Assembly (NCBI RefSeq): GCF_001423695.1
Contig: NZ_LMOZ01000001.1
Span: 1,002,443 to 1,066,442 of the forward strand
Source: Leifsonia sp. Leaf336
GTDB taxonomy: Bacteria > Actinomycetota > Actinomycetes > Actinomycetales > Microbacteriaceae
Direction of reading: 5' to 3'
DNA: 64,000 nt
Positions 25,046 through 33,741 of the stretch are shown one piece after another. The notes under the pieces are model-generated. The model ran no database searches, had not been told where the DNA came from, and saw only the letters and a list, made by a program, of their open reading frames with translations. Position numbers and translations under genes: made by a program. Numbering within the stretch: position 1 is the first letter of the stretch; each line of letters begins with the position of its first letter.

Positions 25046-25750
25046 ATGAAGTTGTACACGCGCGAGTGGGGCACCGGCGACCGCTACGCAGTCCTGGTCC
25101 ACGGCGTCATGTCGGACTCGCGCAACTGGCGACGGGTCGGCCCAGTGCTCGCCGAGCGCGGGTACCACGTCGTCGCCGTCGACCTCCGCGGCCACGGCCA
25201 CAGCCCGCGCGCCGCCGAGTACACCGCCGACCTGATGGCGGAGGACATCCTCGAAACGGTCCCCTATGCGCCAGAGCTGGTGATGGGGCACTCGCTCGGC
25301 GGCCTCACGGTGAGCCTCGCGGTCGACCGGCTCCATCCGGAGCGCGCGATCTACGTCGACCCCGCGTTCTCGTGCCCGGCGGCGGGCTGGCTCCAGCTGA
25401 AGCTCGCGCCCGCGTTCCTCCGCACGCTCGCCCGGCAGTCGGCGGCGAAGATCGCCAAGCGCAACCCGCGCTGGGATCCCGTCGACGTCGCGATCGAACG
25501 CGAGACGTTCGAGTCGTTCCACCGCGCCGCGATCCCGGCCGTGCTCTCGCCCAGCGTCATGCGGGCTCCCGAGCACATGGCGGTCCCGTCGCTGGTGATG
25601 CTCGCCGACAACTCCTATCTGGTGAAGCCGCAGGTGGCCGACCGCCTCCGCGAGACCGGCTTCGATGTCCGGGTGGTCGCGGGAAGCGGTCACGTGATCA
25701 ACCGCGACGATCACGACGGATTCATGCAGGCGCTGGACGGATGGATCTGA
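25046..25750 (+). CDS. Alpha/beta hydrolase
   Basis: A 234-residue cytoplasmic hydrolase. Seen: the oxyanion-side VHGVMSDSRNW (residues about 18-28), VDLRGHGHSP, nucleophile elbow GHSLGGL with Ser near residue 83, and the late histidine in AGSGHVINRDDHDGF. The catalytic acid is probably the aspartate of LADNSY. The substrate is unknown. The last 10 bases overlap the start of the phosphopantetheinyl transferase gene; a hydrolase next to such a transferase often acts as a thioesterase-like partner, which is only a guess here. No ribosome site is clear, and a TACCGT hexamer lies 8 bases before the ATG. Confidence 0.87.
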   Translation: MKLYTREWGTGDRYAVLVHGVMSDSRNWRRVGPVLAERGYHVVAVDLRGHGHSPRAAEYTADLMAEDILETVPYAPELVMGHSLGGLTVSLAVDRLHPERAIYVDPAFSCPAAGWLQLKLAPAFLRTLARQSAAKIAKRNPRWDPVDVAIERETFESFHRAAIPAVLSPSVMRAPEHMAVPSLVMLADNSYLVKPQVADRLRETGFDVRVVAGSGHVINRDDHDGFMQALDGWI

Positions 25751-26439
25751 GCGCCGTCGTCGTCGCGAAGACCCGAGACGTCCTCGCCCTCCTGCCGGCC
25801 GGTCCGCTCGGCAGGGCGGCGGAGGCGCGCCGTCGCGCACTGCGCTCGCCGGCCGACAGAGACGATTTCGTGGCCGCCCGGCTGCTCGCCGTCCGCGTGC
25901 TCAGGGAGGCGGGCGCCGGAGACATCGCACCGGCGGCGCTGCACCAGCGCTGCGCCGTCTGCGGCAGGGCGCACGGCAGGCCGCTCCCCGTCTCGGGGCT
26001 CCACGTGAGCTGGTCGCATTCGCGCGGCTGGGTCGCCGCGGCGGCGTCTCCAGCGCCCCTCGGCGTCGACGTCGAAGTGTTCGCCGATGCCGACATCGGC
26101 GACGGCGGTATCCCGGAGGCCGCGCTGACTCCTTCGGAGCGAGCGCTCCTGGCGACCGCGATCGACCCCGCCCGCGCCTTCCGGCTGGTCTGGACGGCGA
26201 AGGAGGCCTGCGTCAAGGCGGGCGCCGCGCAGCTGGACGGTCTCGGAGACTTCGGCGTGCTCGCCGCGGCCGACCGGCTGATCCCGTCCTTCGGCTCGCT
26301 GCTGCTCAGCAGCCGCGGGTTCCGGGGAGCGACCGCGGCGGCCGCGTCCGAGGCGCCGCTGACCTGGCACACCCTCGGCGGGAGCGGGGAGCTCCTCCAC
26401 CTCCCCGGCAGCGGTCGACCTGTCGGTACCCCCGCGTAG
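25741..26439 (+). CDS. 4'-phosphopantetheinyl transferase, Sfp type
   Basis: Transfers the phosphopantetheine arm of CoA to acyl or peptidyl carrier proteins. It has 232 residues, the usual Sfp length. Seen: the P-loop-like LHVSWSHSRGWVAAA, the metal motif GVDVEVF and the helix FRLVWTAKEACVKAGA (W-KEA). The ATG lies inside the end of the hydrolase gene (10-base overlap). The target carrier protein is not in the window. The stop codon TAG at 26437 also begins the mfd -10 box. Confidence 0.9.
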   Translation: MDLSAVVVAKTRDVLALLPAGPLGRAAEARRRALRSPADRDDFVAARLLAVRVLREAGAGDIAPAALHQRCAVCGRAHGRPLPVSGLHVSWSHSRGWVAAAASPAPLGVDVEVFADADIGDGGIPEAALTPSERALLATAIDPARAFRLVWTAKEACVKAGAAQLDGLGDFGVLAAADRLIPSFGSLLLSSRGFRGATAAAASEAPLTWHTLGGSGELLHLPGSGRPVGTPA

Positions 26440-26442
26440 ACT
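26437..26442 (+). promoter_or_regulatory. -10 box TAGACT, probably leaderless, for mfd
   Basis: TAGACT overlaps the TAG stop of the preceding gene and ends 7 bases before the GTG at 26450. No ribosome binding site is present between them. Confidence 0.6.
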
Positions 26443-26449
26443 TTCCCGA

Positions 26450-29400
26450 GTGATACTGCAGGGCTTGATCGCGGCGCTCGAGCGCGCCTCCACGTTCTCC
26501 GACGCACTGGCCTATGCGGCGCGCGATGCCGACTTCTCGCTGACCGATGGCTTGCGCGCTCCTCTTCTCGCCGGCCTGGTCGGCAAGCGCGGCGCCGCCG
26601 GCGCCTCCCAGGCCGTGCTCGTCATCACGGCGACCGGCCGCGAGTCGGAGTCGGTGCGGGCCGCTCTCCCGTGCGTGCTCCCCGACGCCGAGATCGTCGA
26701 GTTCCCGGCGTGGGAGACACTGCCGCACGAGCGGCTGAGCCCGAGCCCCGAGATCGTCGGAAAGCGTCTCGTCGCCCTGCGGAGGCTCGCGGACTGGTCC
26801 GCCGCCCGCGACGCGGGGGAGCCGAGCCATCCGTTCATCCTGGTCGCCTCCGTGCGCGCCGCCCTGCAGCCGCTCGCCGACAATCTGACCGACTACGCGA
26901 CGATCGCGCTCGACGCGGGCGGCCGTGGCTTCGATCTCGGCGGGCTCGCCCTCCACCTGGTCGACCTGGCGTACGCGCGCGTCGACATGGTGACCCGGCG
27001 CGGCGAATTCGCGGTGCGCGGCGGCATCCTCGACGTCTTCCCGCCGACGGCCGAGCACCCGTACCGCGTGGACTTCTTCGGCGACGAGGTCGAGCAGATC
27101 CGGGCGTTCTCCGTGGCCGACCAGCGCTCGCTCCCCGAGCCGATCCCGTCGGTATCGCTCCCGCCGAGCCGCGAGCTGCTGCTCAGCGAGCCCGTGCGGC
27201 AGCGCGCGCGAGAGATGGAGCACGAATTCCCCAGCCTGTCGGCGATGCTCGCCAAGATCGGCGAGGGCATCCCGGTGGAGGGCATGGAGTCGCTCGCACC
27301 CGCGCTCGTCGACCGGCTCGTGCCGCTCACCCACTACCTCCCCGAGGGTGCGGCGGTCGCGGTGCTCTCGCCCGAGCGCGTCGCCTCCCGTGCGGTGAGC
27401 CTCGCCGAGACGAACCGCGAGTTCCTCTCGGCGGCCTGGAGCGCGGCCACCGTCGGCGCCGCGGCTCCGATCGATCTCGCCGCGGGAGACTTCCTCACCC
27501 TCCAGAAGCTGCGCGACTCGGTGAAGTTCAGCCGGCCGGGGCAGCAGAACCCCGACCACCCGTGGTGGACGTTCTCCGGCTTCCAGGCCGACGCGGTCGA
27601 CGAGCAGCCGCTCGAGCGCGAGGTGGAGGAGTACCTCCAGGTGCGCGTCGCGGCGGAGGCGGTGCCCAGCTTCCAAGGCAACGTCACCGGGGCCGTCGAG
27701 CACGTGGCTCAGCGCCTCCGCGACGGCTGGCAGGTCGCGATCGTCGCCGAGGGCGCCGGTCTGGTGGAGCGTGCGGCGCAGGTGCTCGCCGACGCCGAGC
27801 TTCCCGCGCGTCCCGTCGAGGAGTTCCCCGAGAACCCGGAGCCCGGCGTGGCGTACCTGTTGCGGGCGAACGTCGAGCACGGCTTCGAGATGCCCGACGT
27901 CAAGCTGGCGCTGATCGGCGAGAGCGAGTTCTACGGGCGTTCGGTCGGTTACGAGTCGCGCCAGGTCAAGAAGCTCGCCACCCGACGCAAGAACGTCGTC
28001 GACCCGCTGGCGCTGAAGCCCGGCGACTACGTGGTCCATGAGACGCACGGCATCGGCAAGTTCCTGGAGCTGACGCAGCGCGAGGTGTCCAGCGGAGGCC
28101 GCAACGCCGTCAAGTCGAAGCGCGAGTACCTGGTGCTCGAATACGCGCCCTCCAAGCGCGGCTACCCCGGCGACAAGCTCTACGTGCCCACCGACCAGCT
28201 CGACCTCCTGACCCGCTACGTCGGTGGCGAGGCCCCGCAGCTGTCCAAGATGGGCGGCAGCGACTGGTCGGCCGCCAAGGGCCGTGCCCGGCGAGCGGTG
28301 CGCGACATCGCCGTCGAGCTCGTCAAGCTCTACTCCGCACGCATGGCCAGCAAGGGCCACGCGTTCGGGCCGGACACCCCGTGGCAGCGCGAGCTCGAGG
28401 AGGCCTTCCCCTTCGCCGAGACGCACGACCAGCTGCAGACGATCGACGAGGTGAAGGCCGACATGGAGCGGCCGATCCCGATGGACCGGCTGATCTCGGG
28501 CGATGTCGGTTTCGGTAAGACCGAGATCGCCATCCGTGCGGCGTTCAAGGCCATCCAGGACGGCAAGCAGGTGGCGATGCTCGTGCCCACCACACTGCTG
28601 GTCAGACAGCACGCCGAGACCTTCCTCGAACGCTTCGCCGGCTTCCCCATCCACCTGCGCGAGCTCAGCCGGTTCCAGACCGACAAGGAGGCGCGCGAGA
28701 CGCTGCGCGGCATGGCCGACGGCACCGTCGACATCGTGATCGGGACGCACCGCATCCTCGCCGACGGCGTGGCGTTCAAAGATCTCGGGCTCGTCATCAT
28801 CGACGAGGAGCAGCGGTTCGGCGTGGAGCACAAGGACGCGTTGAAGAAGCTCAAGACCAACGTCGACATCCTCGCGATGAGCGCGACGCCGATCCCGCGC
28901 ACGCTCGAGATGGCGGTCACCGGCATCCGCGAGATGTCCACGCTCGCGACCCCGCCGGAGGACCGTCACCCCATCCTGACCTTCGTCGGGCCGTACTCCG
29001 AGCGCCAGGTCGCCGCCGCCATCCGGCGCGAGCTGTTGCGGGAGGGCCAGGTGTTCTTCGTGCACAACCGTGTCGGCTCGATCTCGGCGACGGCCGCCAA
29101 GCTGGCCGAGCTGGTGCCGGAGGCGCGCATCGCCGTCGCGCACGGCCGCATGAACGAACACGCGCTCGAGCAGGTCGTGGTGGACTTCTGGGAGCGCAAG
29201 TTCGACGTCCTCGTCTCGACGACCATCATCGAGACCGGGCTCGACATCTCGAACGCCAACACCATCATCATCGACCGTGCGGACAAGTACGGCCTGAGCC
29301 AGCTGCACCAGCTCAGAGGCCGCGTCGGGCGGGGGCGCGAGCGGGCGTATGCGTACTTCCTGTGGGACGAGGACAAGCCGCTGAGCGAGACGGCCCACGA

Positions 29401-30085
29401 CCGGCTTTCGACCATCGCGGCCAACAACGACCTCGGCAGCGGCATGCAGGTCGCCCTCAAAGACCTCGAGATCCGCGGCGCGGGCAACCTCCTGGGCGGC
29501 GAGCAATCCGGCCACATCGCGGGCGTGGGGTTCGACCTCTACCTGCGGATGATCGGGGAGGCCGTGTCGACCTTCCGTGGGGAGGTCGCCGAGGGCCAGA
29601 CCGAGCTGCGGCTCGAGCTTCCGGTCGACGCCCACATCCCCGAGGAGTACGTCGACAGCGAGCGCCTGCGGTTGGAGGCCTACCAGAAGCTCTCGACCGC
29701 GAGCTCGCCTGCGGCGAAGGACGGTCAGATCGATCTGGTGCTGGAGGAGCTCACCGACCGCTACGGCGAGCCTCCCGAGCCGGTCGTCAATCTGATCGCG
29801 GTCTCGCGGCTGCGGCGGGCGGCGCAGCGTGCGGGCCTGGGGGAGGTCGTCGCCATGGGCTCGAACCTCCGGCTCGCCCCCGCGCAGCTGCCGGACTCGC
29901 TGCAGGTGCGCCTGCAGCGCATGTACCCGGGCTCGAAGTACCACGTAGCCCCCAAGGTGGCCACGGTCCCGCTGCCGCGCGTGAACGGCGAGGCGCCCGA
30001 CGATGCGGCCCTCATCGAGTGGGTGGCGACCCTGCTCGGCGCCCTCTTCCCGACTCCCGAGCCGGCCTCCGAACCCGCCGCCTGA
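26450..30085 (+). CDS. mfd: Transcription-repair coupling factor
   Basis: Displaces RNA polymerase stalled at DNA lesions and recruits UvrA. The 1211-residue length is typical. Domains in order: UvrB-like N-terminal module (about 30-400, with EFPAWETLPHERLSPS and RGGILDVFPP), the RNA-polymerase-interacting CarD-like domain (about 520-600, DYVVHETHGIGKFLE), the RecG-like translocase (about 640-990) with Walker A GDVGFGKTEIA, IIDEEQRFG and SATPIPRTL, the TRG region RGRVGRGRERAYAYFL, and the C-terminal autoinhibitory domain. The GTG start is preceded by a leaderless-type promoter. Confidence 0.98.
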   Translation: MILQGLIAALERASTFSDALAYAARDADFSLTDGLRAPLLAGLVGKRGAAGASQAVLVITATGRESESVRAALPCVLPDAEIVEFPAWETLPHERLSPSPEIVGKRLVALRRLADWSAARDAGEPSHPFILVASVRAALQPLADNLTDYATIALDAGGRGFDLGGLALHLVDLAYARVDMVTRRGEFAVRGGILDVFPPTAEHPYRVDFFGDEVEQIRAFSVADQRSLPEPIPSVSLPPSRELLLSEPVRQRAREMEHEFPSLSAMLAKIGEGIPVEGMESLAPALVDRLVPLTHYLPEGAAVAVLSPERVASRAVSLAETNREFLSAAWSAATVGAAAPIDLAAGDFLTLQKLRDSVKFSRPGQQNPDHPWWTFSGFQADAVDEQPLEREVEEYLQVRVAAEAVPSFQGNVTGAVEHVAQRLRDGWQVAIVAEGAGLVERAAQVLADAELPARPVEEFPENPEPGVAYLLRANVEHGFEMPDVKLALIGESEFYGRSVGYESRQVKKLATRRKNVVDPLALKPGDYVVHETHGIGKFLELTQREVSSGGRNAVKSKREYLVLEYAPSKRGYPGDKLYVPTDQLDLLTRYVGGEAPQLSKMGGSDWSAAKGRARRAVRDIAVELVKLYSARMASKGHAFGPDTPWQRELEEAFPFAETHDQLQTIDEVKADMERPIPMDRLISGDVGFGKTEIAIRAAFKAIQDGKQVAMLVPTTLLVRQHAETFLERFAGFPIHLRELSRFQTDKEARETLRGMADGTVDIVIGTHRILADGVAFKDLGLVIIDEEQRFGVEHKDALKKLKTNVDILAMSATPIPRTLEMAVTGIREMSTLATPPEDRHPILTFVGPYSERQVAAAIRRELLREGQVFFVHNRVGSISATAAKLAELVPEARIAVAHGRMNEHALEQVVVDFWERKFDVLVSTTIIETGLDISNANTIIIDRADKYGLSQLHQLRGRVGRGRERAYAYFLWDEDKPLSETAHDRLSTIAANNDLGSGMQVALKDLEIRGAGNLLGGEQSGHIAGVGFDLYLRMIGEAVSTFRGEVAEGQTELRLELPVDAHIPEEYVDSERLRLEAYQKLSTASSPAAKDGQIDLVLEELTDRYGEPPEPVVNLIAVSRLRRAAQRAGLGEVVAMGSNLRLAPAQLPDSLQVRLQRMYPGSKYHVAPKVATVPLPRVNGEAPDDAALIEWVATLLGALFPTPEPASEPAA

Positions 30086-30108
30086 CGCCGCCTCGTCGAC
30101 AACGTCTC

Positions 30109-30154
30109 CTCCAATCTGTATCGGCTGTACTATAAGTACCGATACAGATTGGAG
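30109..30154. promoter_or_regulatory. Perfect inverted-repeat operator of the GntR/DUF1648 operon
   Basis: CTCCAATCTGTATCGG (30109-30124) is repeated exactly inverted at 30139-30154, with a 14-base spacer. The spacer contains a -10-like TATAAG (30131-30136). The right arm runs into the ribosome site GGAGGGG of the GntR gene. Arm centres are 30 bp apart, about three helical turns, which suits one regulator dimer or two on the same DNA face. It is the likely autoregulatory site. Confidence 0.8.
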
Positions 30155-30159
30155 GGGTC

Positions 30160-30588
30160 GTGCGCATCGAGATCGATCCGACGGCGGAGACGCCGCTCTA
30201 CCAGCAGCTCCACGATCGCGTCATCGACGCCGTGGCGCGCGGCGAGCTGCGCGCCGGCGATGCCCTCCTCTCGGTGCGCCAGGTCGCCGTGCGGTTCGGG
30301 ATCAACGTCGCGACCGTCGTCAAGGCGTACGACGCCCTCCGCCAGGAGGGGATCGTGCGCACGAGCAGACGCTCCGGCTCCGTCATCGCGCGGGACGCCG
30401 AGAGCGGGCCCGCAGACGAGCAGTTCCTCGCGCAATGGCACGAGCGGCTGAGCGCGGTGATCGCCGAGGGCGTCGCCCACGGAGTGCCCAGAGCCGAGCT
30501 GGAGGCCCGCGTCGCGAGCATCGCGGCCGCGTTCGAGGACGCCCGCGCGCTGAACCCGCCGCGGGAGCAGAAAGGAAGCACCCCATGA
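30160..30588 (+). CDS. GntR family regulator, YtrA type
   Basis: A 142-residue repressor. The winged helix holds PLYQQLHDRVIDAVARGELRAGD, LSVRQVAVRFGINVATVVKAYDALRQEGIV and the wing RRSGSVIA. Only about 70 residues follow, the short helical C-terminal domain of the YtrA subfamily. Such regulators usually control a transporter or membrane gene encoded next to them. The start is GTG with GGAGGGG 2-3 bases upstream. The stop overlaps the ATG of the DUF1648 gene, so regulator and target are coupled. Confidence 0.92.
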   Translation: MRIEIDPTAETPLYQQLHDRVIDAVARGELRAGDALLSVRQVAVRFGINVATVVKAYDALRQEGIVRTSRRSGSVIARDAESGPADEQFLAQWHERLSAVIAEGVAHGVPRAELEARVASIAAAFEDARALNPPREQKGSTP

Positions 30589-31721
30589 CCGCCGTACTGG
30601 TGAGCACCCTCGGCGTCGCGACGCTGATCGCCGCCATCCTCCTCATGCTGCCGGCGATGAGCCGCAGCACCCTGCCTCTGGGCGTCCTGGTGCCGCGCAG
30701 CCGCGTGACCGATCCTGTCGTGGTGGCGGCGCTCCGGCGCTTCCGTATCGGCGTCGTCGTCTCCTACGTCGTCGCCCTCGCCGTCGCCGCGATGGTCGCG
30801 CCGCTCGGCCCGGCCGCGCAGCCGCTGGCAGCCACGTTCATCCTGCTCGTCGGGTCGGTCGTCGCCAACCTGCTGTGCCGCCGTCGCATCCAGGCCGCGA
30901 AGCGCGAGGGAGGCTGGCTCGAGGAGGTCCCCGTGCGCATCTCCGGGAGCCTGACCCCGGACTCCGCCGACCGGGCGCGTCCCGCGTACGGCTGGTTCGC
31001 GGCGGCCGTGGTGGTGCTGGCGGCCGCCGCCGCCATCGGCGTCTCGCTGTACGACAGCCTCCCCGCGACGATCGCGGTGCACTGGAACGCGAACGGACAG
31101 CCCGACCGGTTCGCCGAGAAGTCGTTCTGGTCGGTGTTCGCGCCGATCCTGATCGGCGCCGGTGTGCTCGCGCTGATCGTCGGCATCGCGTTCGTCGTCC
31201 GTGGCGTTCCGTGGCGTCGTGGCTCGGGGGACCGGCCGGAGGTCTCCGAGCGGATCGCCGCGCTGCAGGCGCATCTGACGCAGTCGCTACTTGGCTGGAT
31301 CGCGTTCGTGGTATCGGCAGCGATCTCCGCCCTCTCGGTTCTCGGCTGGTGGCGTGCCGAGTCGAACGCCCAGAGTGCGGGCGTCGTGGCGGTGACGGTG
31401 GGGTTGCTGGTCGTGATCTTCGTGGTGATCGCCGCCTACGCGGTGCGGCTGACGAGCGGCACGCGCGCGATCCGTGCGGGAACGGAGGTCCCCGTGGGCG
31501 CTCCCGGCGCGGCTCGCGACAGCGTCGACCCCCGTGATGACGACCGCCACTGGAAGGGCGGCCTGGTCTACGTCAACTCCGGCGATCCGGCGCTGTTCGT
31601 CCCGAAGCGGTTCGGGGTCGGCGTGACGCTCAATCTCGGTCACCCGGGAGGCATCGCCATCGCGGTGGTCACTCTGCTGCTGATCGTGGCGGCTCTGCTG
31701 CTGCCGCTCCTGCTGCGCTGA
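30585..31721 (+). CDS. DUF1648/DUF5808 multi-pass membrane protein
   Basis: A 378-residue membrane protein with about seven hydrophobic helices. The central DUF1648 signature IAVHWNANGQPDRFAEKSFW lies near residue 165. The C-terminal DUF5808 signature HWKGGLVYVNSGDPALFVPKRFGVG lies near 310-340, followed by a last helix. SdpI-type immunity and signalling proteins of Bacillus contain DUF1648, and YtrA-type regulators next to such genes respond to envelope stress; whether that holds here is unknown. Its 3' end overlaps the 3' end of nhaA on the other strand by 53 bases. Confidence 0.85.
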   Translation: MTAVLVSTLGVATLIAAILLMLPAMSRSTLPLGVLVPRSRVTDPVVVAALRRFRIGVVVSYVVALAVAAMVAPLGPAAQPLAATFILLVGSVVANLLCRRRIQAAKREGGWLEEVPVRISGSLTPDSADRARPAYGWFAAAVVVLAAAAAIGVSLYDSLPATIAVHWNANGQPDRFAEKSFWSVFAPILIGAGVLALIVGIAFVVRGVPWRRGSGDRPEVSERIAALQAHLTQSLLGWIAFVVSAAISALSVLGWWRAESNAQSAGVVAVTVGLLVVIFVVIAAYAVRLTSGTRAIRAGTEVPVGAPGAARDSVDPRDDDRHWKGGLVYVNSGDPALFVPKRFGVGVTLNLGHPGGIAIAVVTLLLIVAALLLPLLLR

Positions 31722-32886
31722 CACCGGCCTCCGGGCGCGGGGTCGCGTGCGGGTGCAGCCTTCGGTTGCGTCGGGCGAGCATCGAGACGAGCACGCCGCT
31801 CAGCACGATCGAGACGGCGGACCCCAGCAGGACGGCGATCGTCCCCTCTGCGCGGACGGTCGCCGACCCGGCGAACGCCAGCTCGTTCATCAGCAGCGAC
31901 ACTGTGAAGCCGATGCCGCCGAGGGCCGCGATCGTCACGAGCGCGAACAGCGGGATGCGGCCGCGCTCCTGCCGAGGACGCGTGAACGAGCCGAGCCAGC
32001 CGCCCAGCGTGATCCCCACGAGCTTGCCCACCGGAAGCGCGATCAGGATGCCCCAGAACGCGGGCGACAGCTCGGACGGCGACACCGCGGGAATGACCAC
32101 GAGCGCGGCCGAGAACGCGAACAACGGCAGGATCAGCCCGTTCGACCACGGCTCGAGCGCGTGCGTCGTGCGACCGGCGGGCGCGCGCGACATGACGAGG
32201 CCCAGGGCCACGCCGGCGATCGTCGCGTGCACGCCCGAGTCGTAGACCAGCCACCACGTCAGCACCGCCAGCAGCACCATCAGGATCCCGATCGGCCAGC
32301 GCATCCTCCCGTGCAGCAACCGGCTGAGGAAACCGAAGGCGGCGACGACCACGGCCGCAGCCGCGAGCTCCAGGAGGTTCGGGTCGGTCGTGAAGAACAC
32401 CGCGATGATGAGGATGGCGACCAGGTCGTCCAGCACCGCCAGCGCCAGCAGGAAGACCCTCAGCCGATTGGGCAGCCCGCGGCCGAAGACGGCGAGCACC
32501 CCGAGCGCGAAGGCGATATCGGTCGCTGTCGGGATGGGCCAGCCGTCCCCGAGGCCGGAGCCTCCCGCGATCGCCAGGTAGACCAGCGCGGGGACGAGTA
32601 CGCCGCACGCCGCCGCGATCGCGGGGTGGATCGCCTTGGCGAAGGAGTTGAGCTCACCGACGACGAGCTCGTGCTTGAGCTCGACCGCGACGATGAAGAA
32701 GAACACCGCCAGCAGTCCGTCGCTGATCCAGTGCCCGACGCTCAGGTCGACCACGCCGCCGCCGAGGTGGGAGTGCTGGAGGTCGACCAACGCGGGGCCG
32801 ACGGCGGTGTTCGCCAGCAGGAGGCCGAGGGCGGCGGCGCCCAGCAGTAGGCCGGCGGCGGTGCGTTCGGAGCGGATGATGCTCAT
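31669..32886 (-). CDS. nhaA: Na+/H+ antiporter NhaA
   Basis: Exports Na+ in exchange for protons, keeping cytoplasmic pH and sodium in check. It has 405 residues with about 12 helices. Seen: the N-terminal signature with ELKHELVVGEL, the ion-binding double aspartate in LALAVLDDLVAILIIAVFF, PIPTATDIAFALGVLAVFG, and GGIGFTVSLLMNELAF near the C terminus. The ATG at 32886 follows a purine-rich GAGAGGCC site. The C-terminal 25 residues are Ala/Glu/Pro-rich. It overlaps the DUF1648 gene tail to tail. Confidence 0.94.
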   Translation of the reverse strand: MSIIRSERTAAGLLLGAAALGLLLANTAVGPALVDLQHSHLGGGVVDLSVGHWISDGLLAVFFFIVAVELKHELVVGELNSFAKAIHPAIAAACGVLVPALVYLAIAGGSGLGDGWPIPTATDIAFALGVLAVFGRGLPNRLRVFLLALAVLDDLVAILIIAVFFTTDPNLLELAAAAVVVAAFGFLSRLLHGRMRWPIGILMVLLAVLTWWLVYDSGVHATIAGVALGLVMSRAPAGRTTHALEPWSNGLILPLFAFSAALVVIPAVSPSELSPAFWGILIALPVGKLVGITLGGWLGSFTRPRQERGRIPLFALVTIAALGGIGFTVSLLMNELAFAGSATVRAEGTIAVLLGSAVSIVLSGVLVSMLARRNRRLHPHATPRPEAGVSAAGAAAAEPPRSAAE

Positions 32887-33011
32887 CGGGAGGCCTCTCG
32901 TGCGCGGTCGGGAAAGACGTTCGCCGACCAGACTTCCCGGCACACCAGTCGTTCAGTGTAGCGGGCGATCGCGGTGAGAGGATGAACGTAACCCGACGGG
33001 AGGAGCATCCC

Positions 33012-33671
33012 ATGACCGACGTGGCGCCCACCAGACTCGACGAGCTCGTCGCCGTGATGGCTCGACTCCGCGCCCCGGGCGGCTGCCCGTGGGACGCCGA
33101 TCAGACGCACGAGTCGCTCGTGCAGTATCTGATCGAGGAGTCGTACGAGCTCATCGAGGCGATCGAGACCGGTGATCGCGACGCGATGCTCGAGGAGCTC
33201 GGCGATGTGCTCTACCAGGTGCTGTTCCACGCGGACATCGCCGCCCACACGCCGGGGGAGGACTTCGATATCCAGGATGTGGCCGAGCACATGACCCGCA
33301 AGATGGTCGGCCGGCACCCCCACGTCTTCGGAGGCGACCGCACGGCGGAGACCGCCGAGGACGTCGTCGGCTTCTGGGACGACCTCAAGAAGGCGGAGAA
33401 GCCCGGGCGCACGAGCGTGCTCGACGGCATCCCGCAAGCGATGCCCTCCCTCGCGTTGGCGGACAAGCTGCTCGGCCGGGCCGAGAAGGTCGGCCTCCTC
33501 GATCTGAGCGAGTCGGGCGGCGTGCAGGTGTCGGGCGAGGACGAGCTGGGGCCGCTGCTGCTGGCGATCGTGGCGTCGGCGAAGGCGCAGGGGCTGGACG
33601 CAGAGCGCGCCCTCCGGTCGACCCTGCGGGAGCTGCAGGAGGAGATCCGCGAGCACGAAGCATCGGTTTAG
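33012..33671 (+). CDS. mazG: MazG-type nucleoside triphosphate pyrophosphohydrolase
   Basis: Hydrolyses nucleoside triphosphates to monophosphates, clearing damaged nucleotides. A 219-residue protein with the single MazG domain in its first half: APGGCPWDADQTHESL and the metal-binding EESYELIEAIE and EELGDVLYQVLFHADIA. The rest is helical, with KPGRTSVLDGIPQAMPSLALADKLLGRAEKVG. ATG at 33012 has GGGAGGA 7 bases upstream; an in-frame ATG at 32982 lacks a good site. The stop codon lies within the iron box of the next operon. Confidence 0.92.
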   Translation: MTDVAPTRLDELVAVMARLRAPGGCPWDADQTHESLVQYLIEESYELIEAIETGDRDAMLEELGDVLYQVLFHADIAAHTPGEDFDIQDVAEHMTRKMVGRHPHVFGGDRTAETAEDVVGFWDDLKKAEKPGRTSVLDGIPQAMPSLALADKLLGRAEKVGLLDLSESGGVQVSGEDELGPLLLAIVASAKAQGLDAERALRSTLRELQEEIREHEASV

Positions 33672-33686
33672 GTTAGGCTTACCTAA
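33668..33686. promoter_or_regulatory. DtxR/IdeR-type iron box
   Basis: TTAGGTTAGGCTTACCTAA differs at one base from the palindromic consensus TTAGGTTAGGCTAACCTAA bound by the iron-dependent repressors of actinobacteria. It contains a -10-like TAGGCT (33674-33679), so the repressor would cover the promoter of the ABC importer downstream. It also contains the mazG stop codon. Confidence 0.9.
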
Positions 33687-33741
33687 TGTGCCACGTCGGC
33701 ACGCTTCCCATCCGTGCCACGGCACCCTCATGAGGAGAGTC

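Noticed and set aside
26306-29944. A 1212-codon open frame on the minus strand opposite mfd
   Set aside because: It is the mirror of a clear mfd gene. Long antisense frames are expected at this GC content, and its translation is a low-complexity mix rich in Arg, Leu and Val with no domain.
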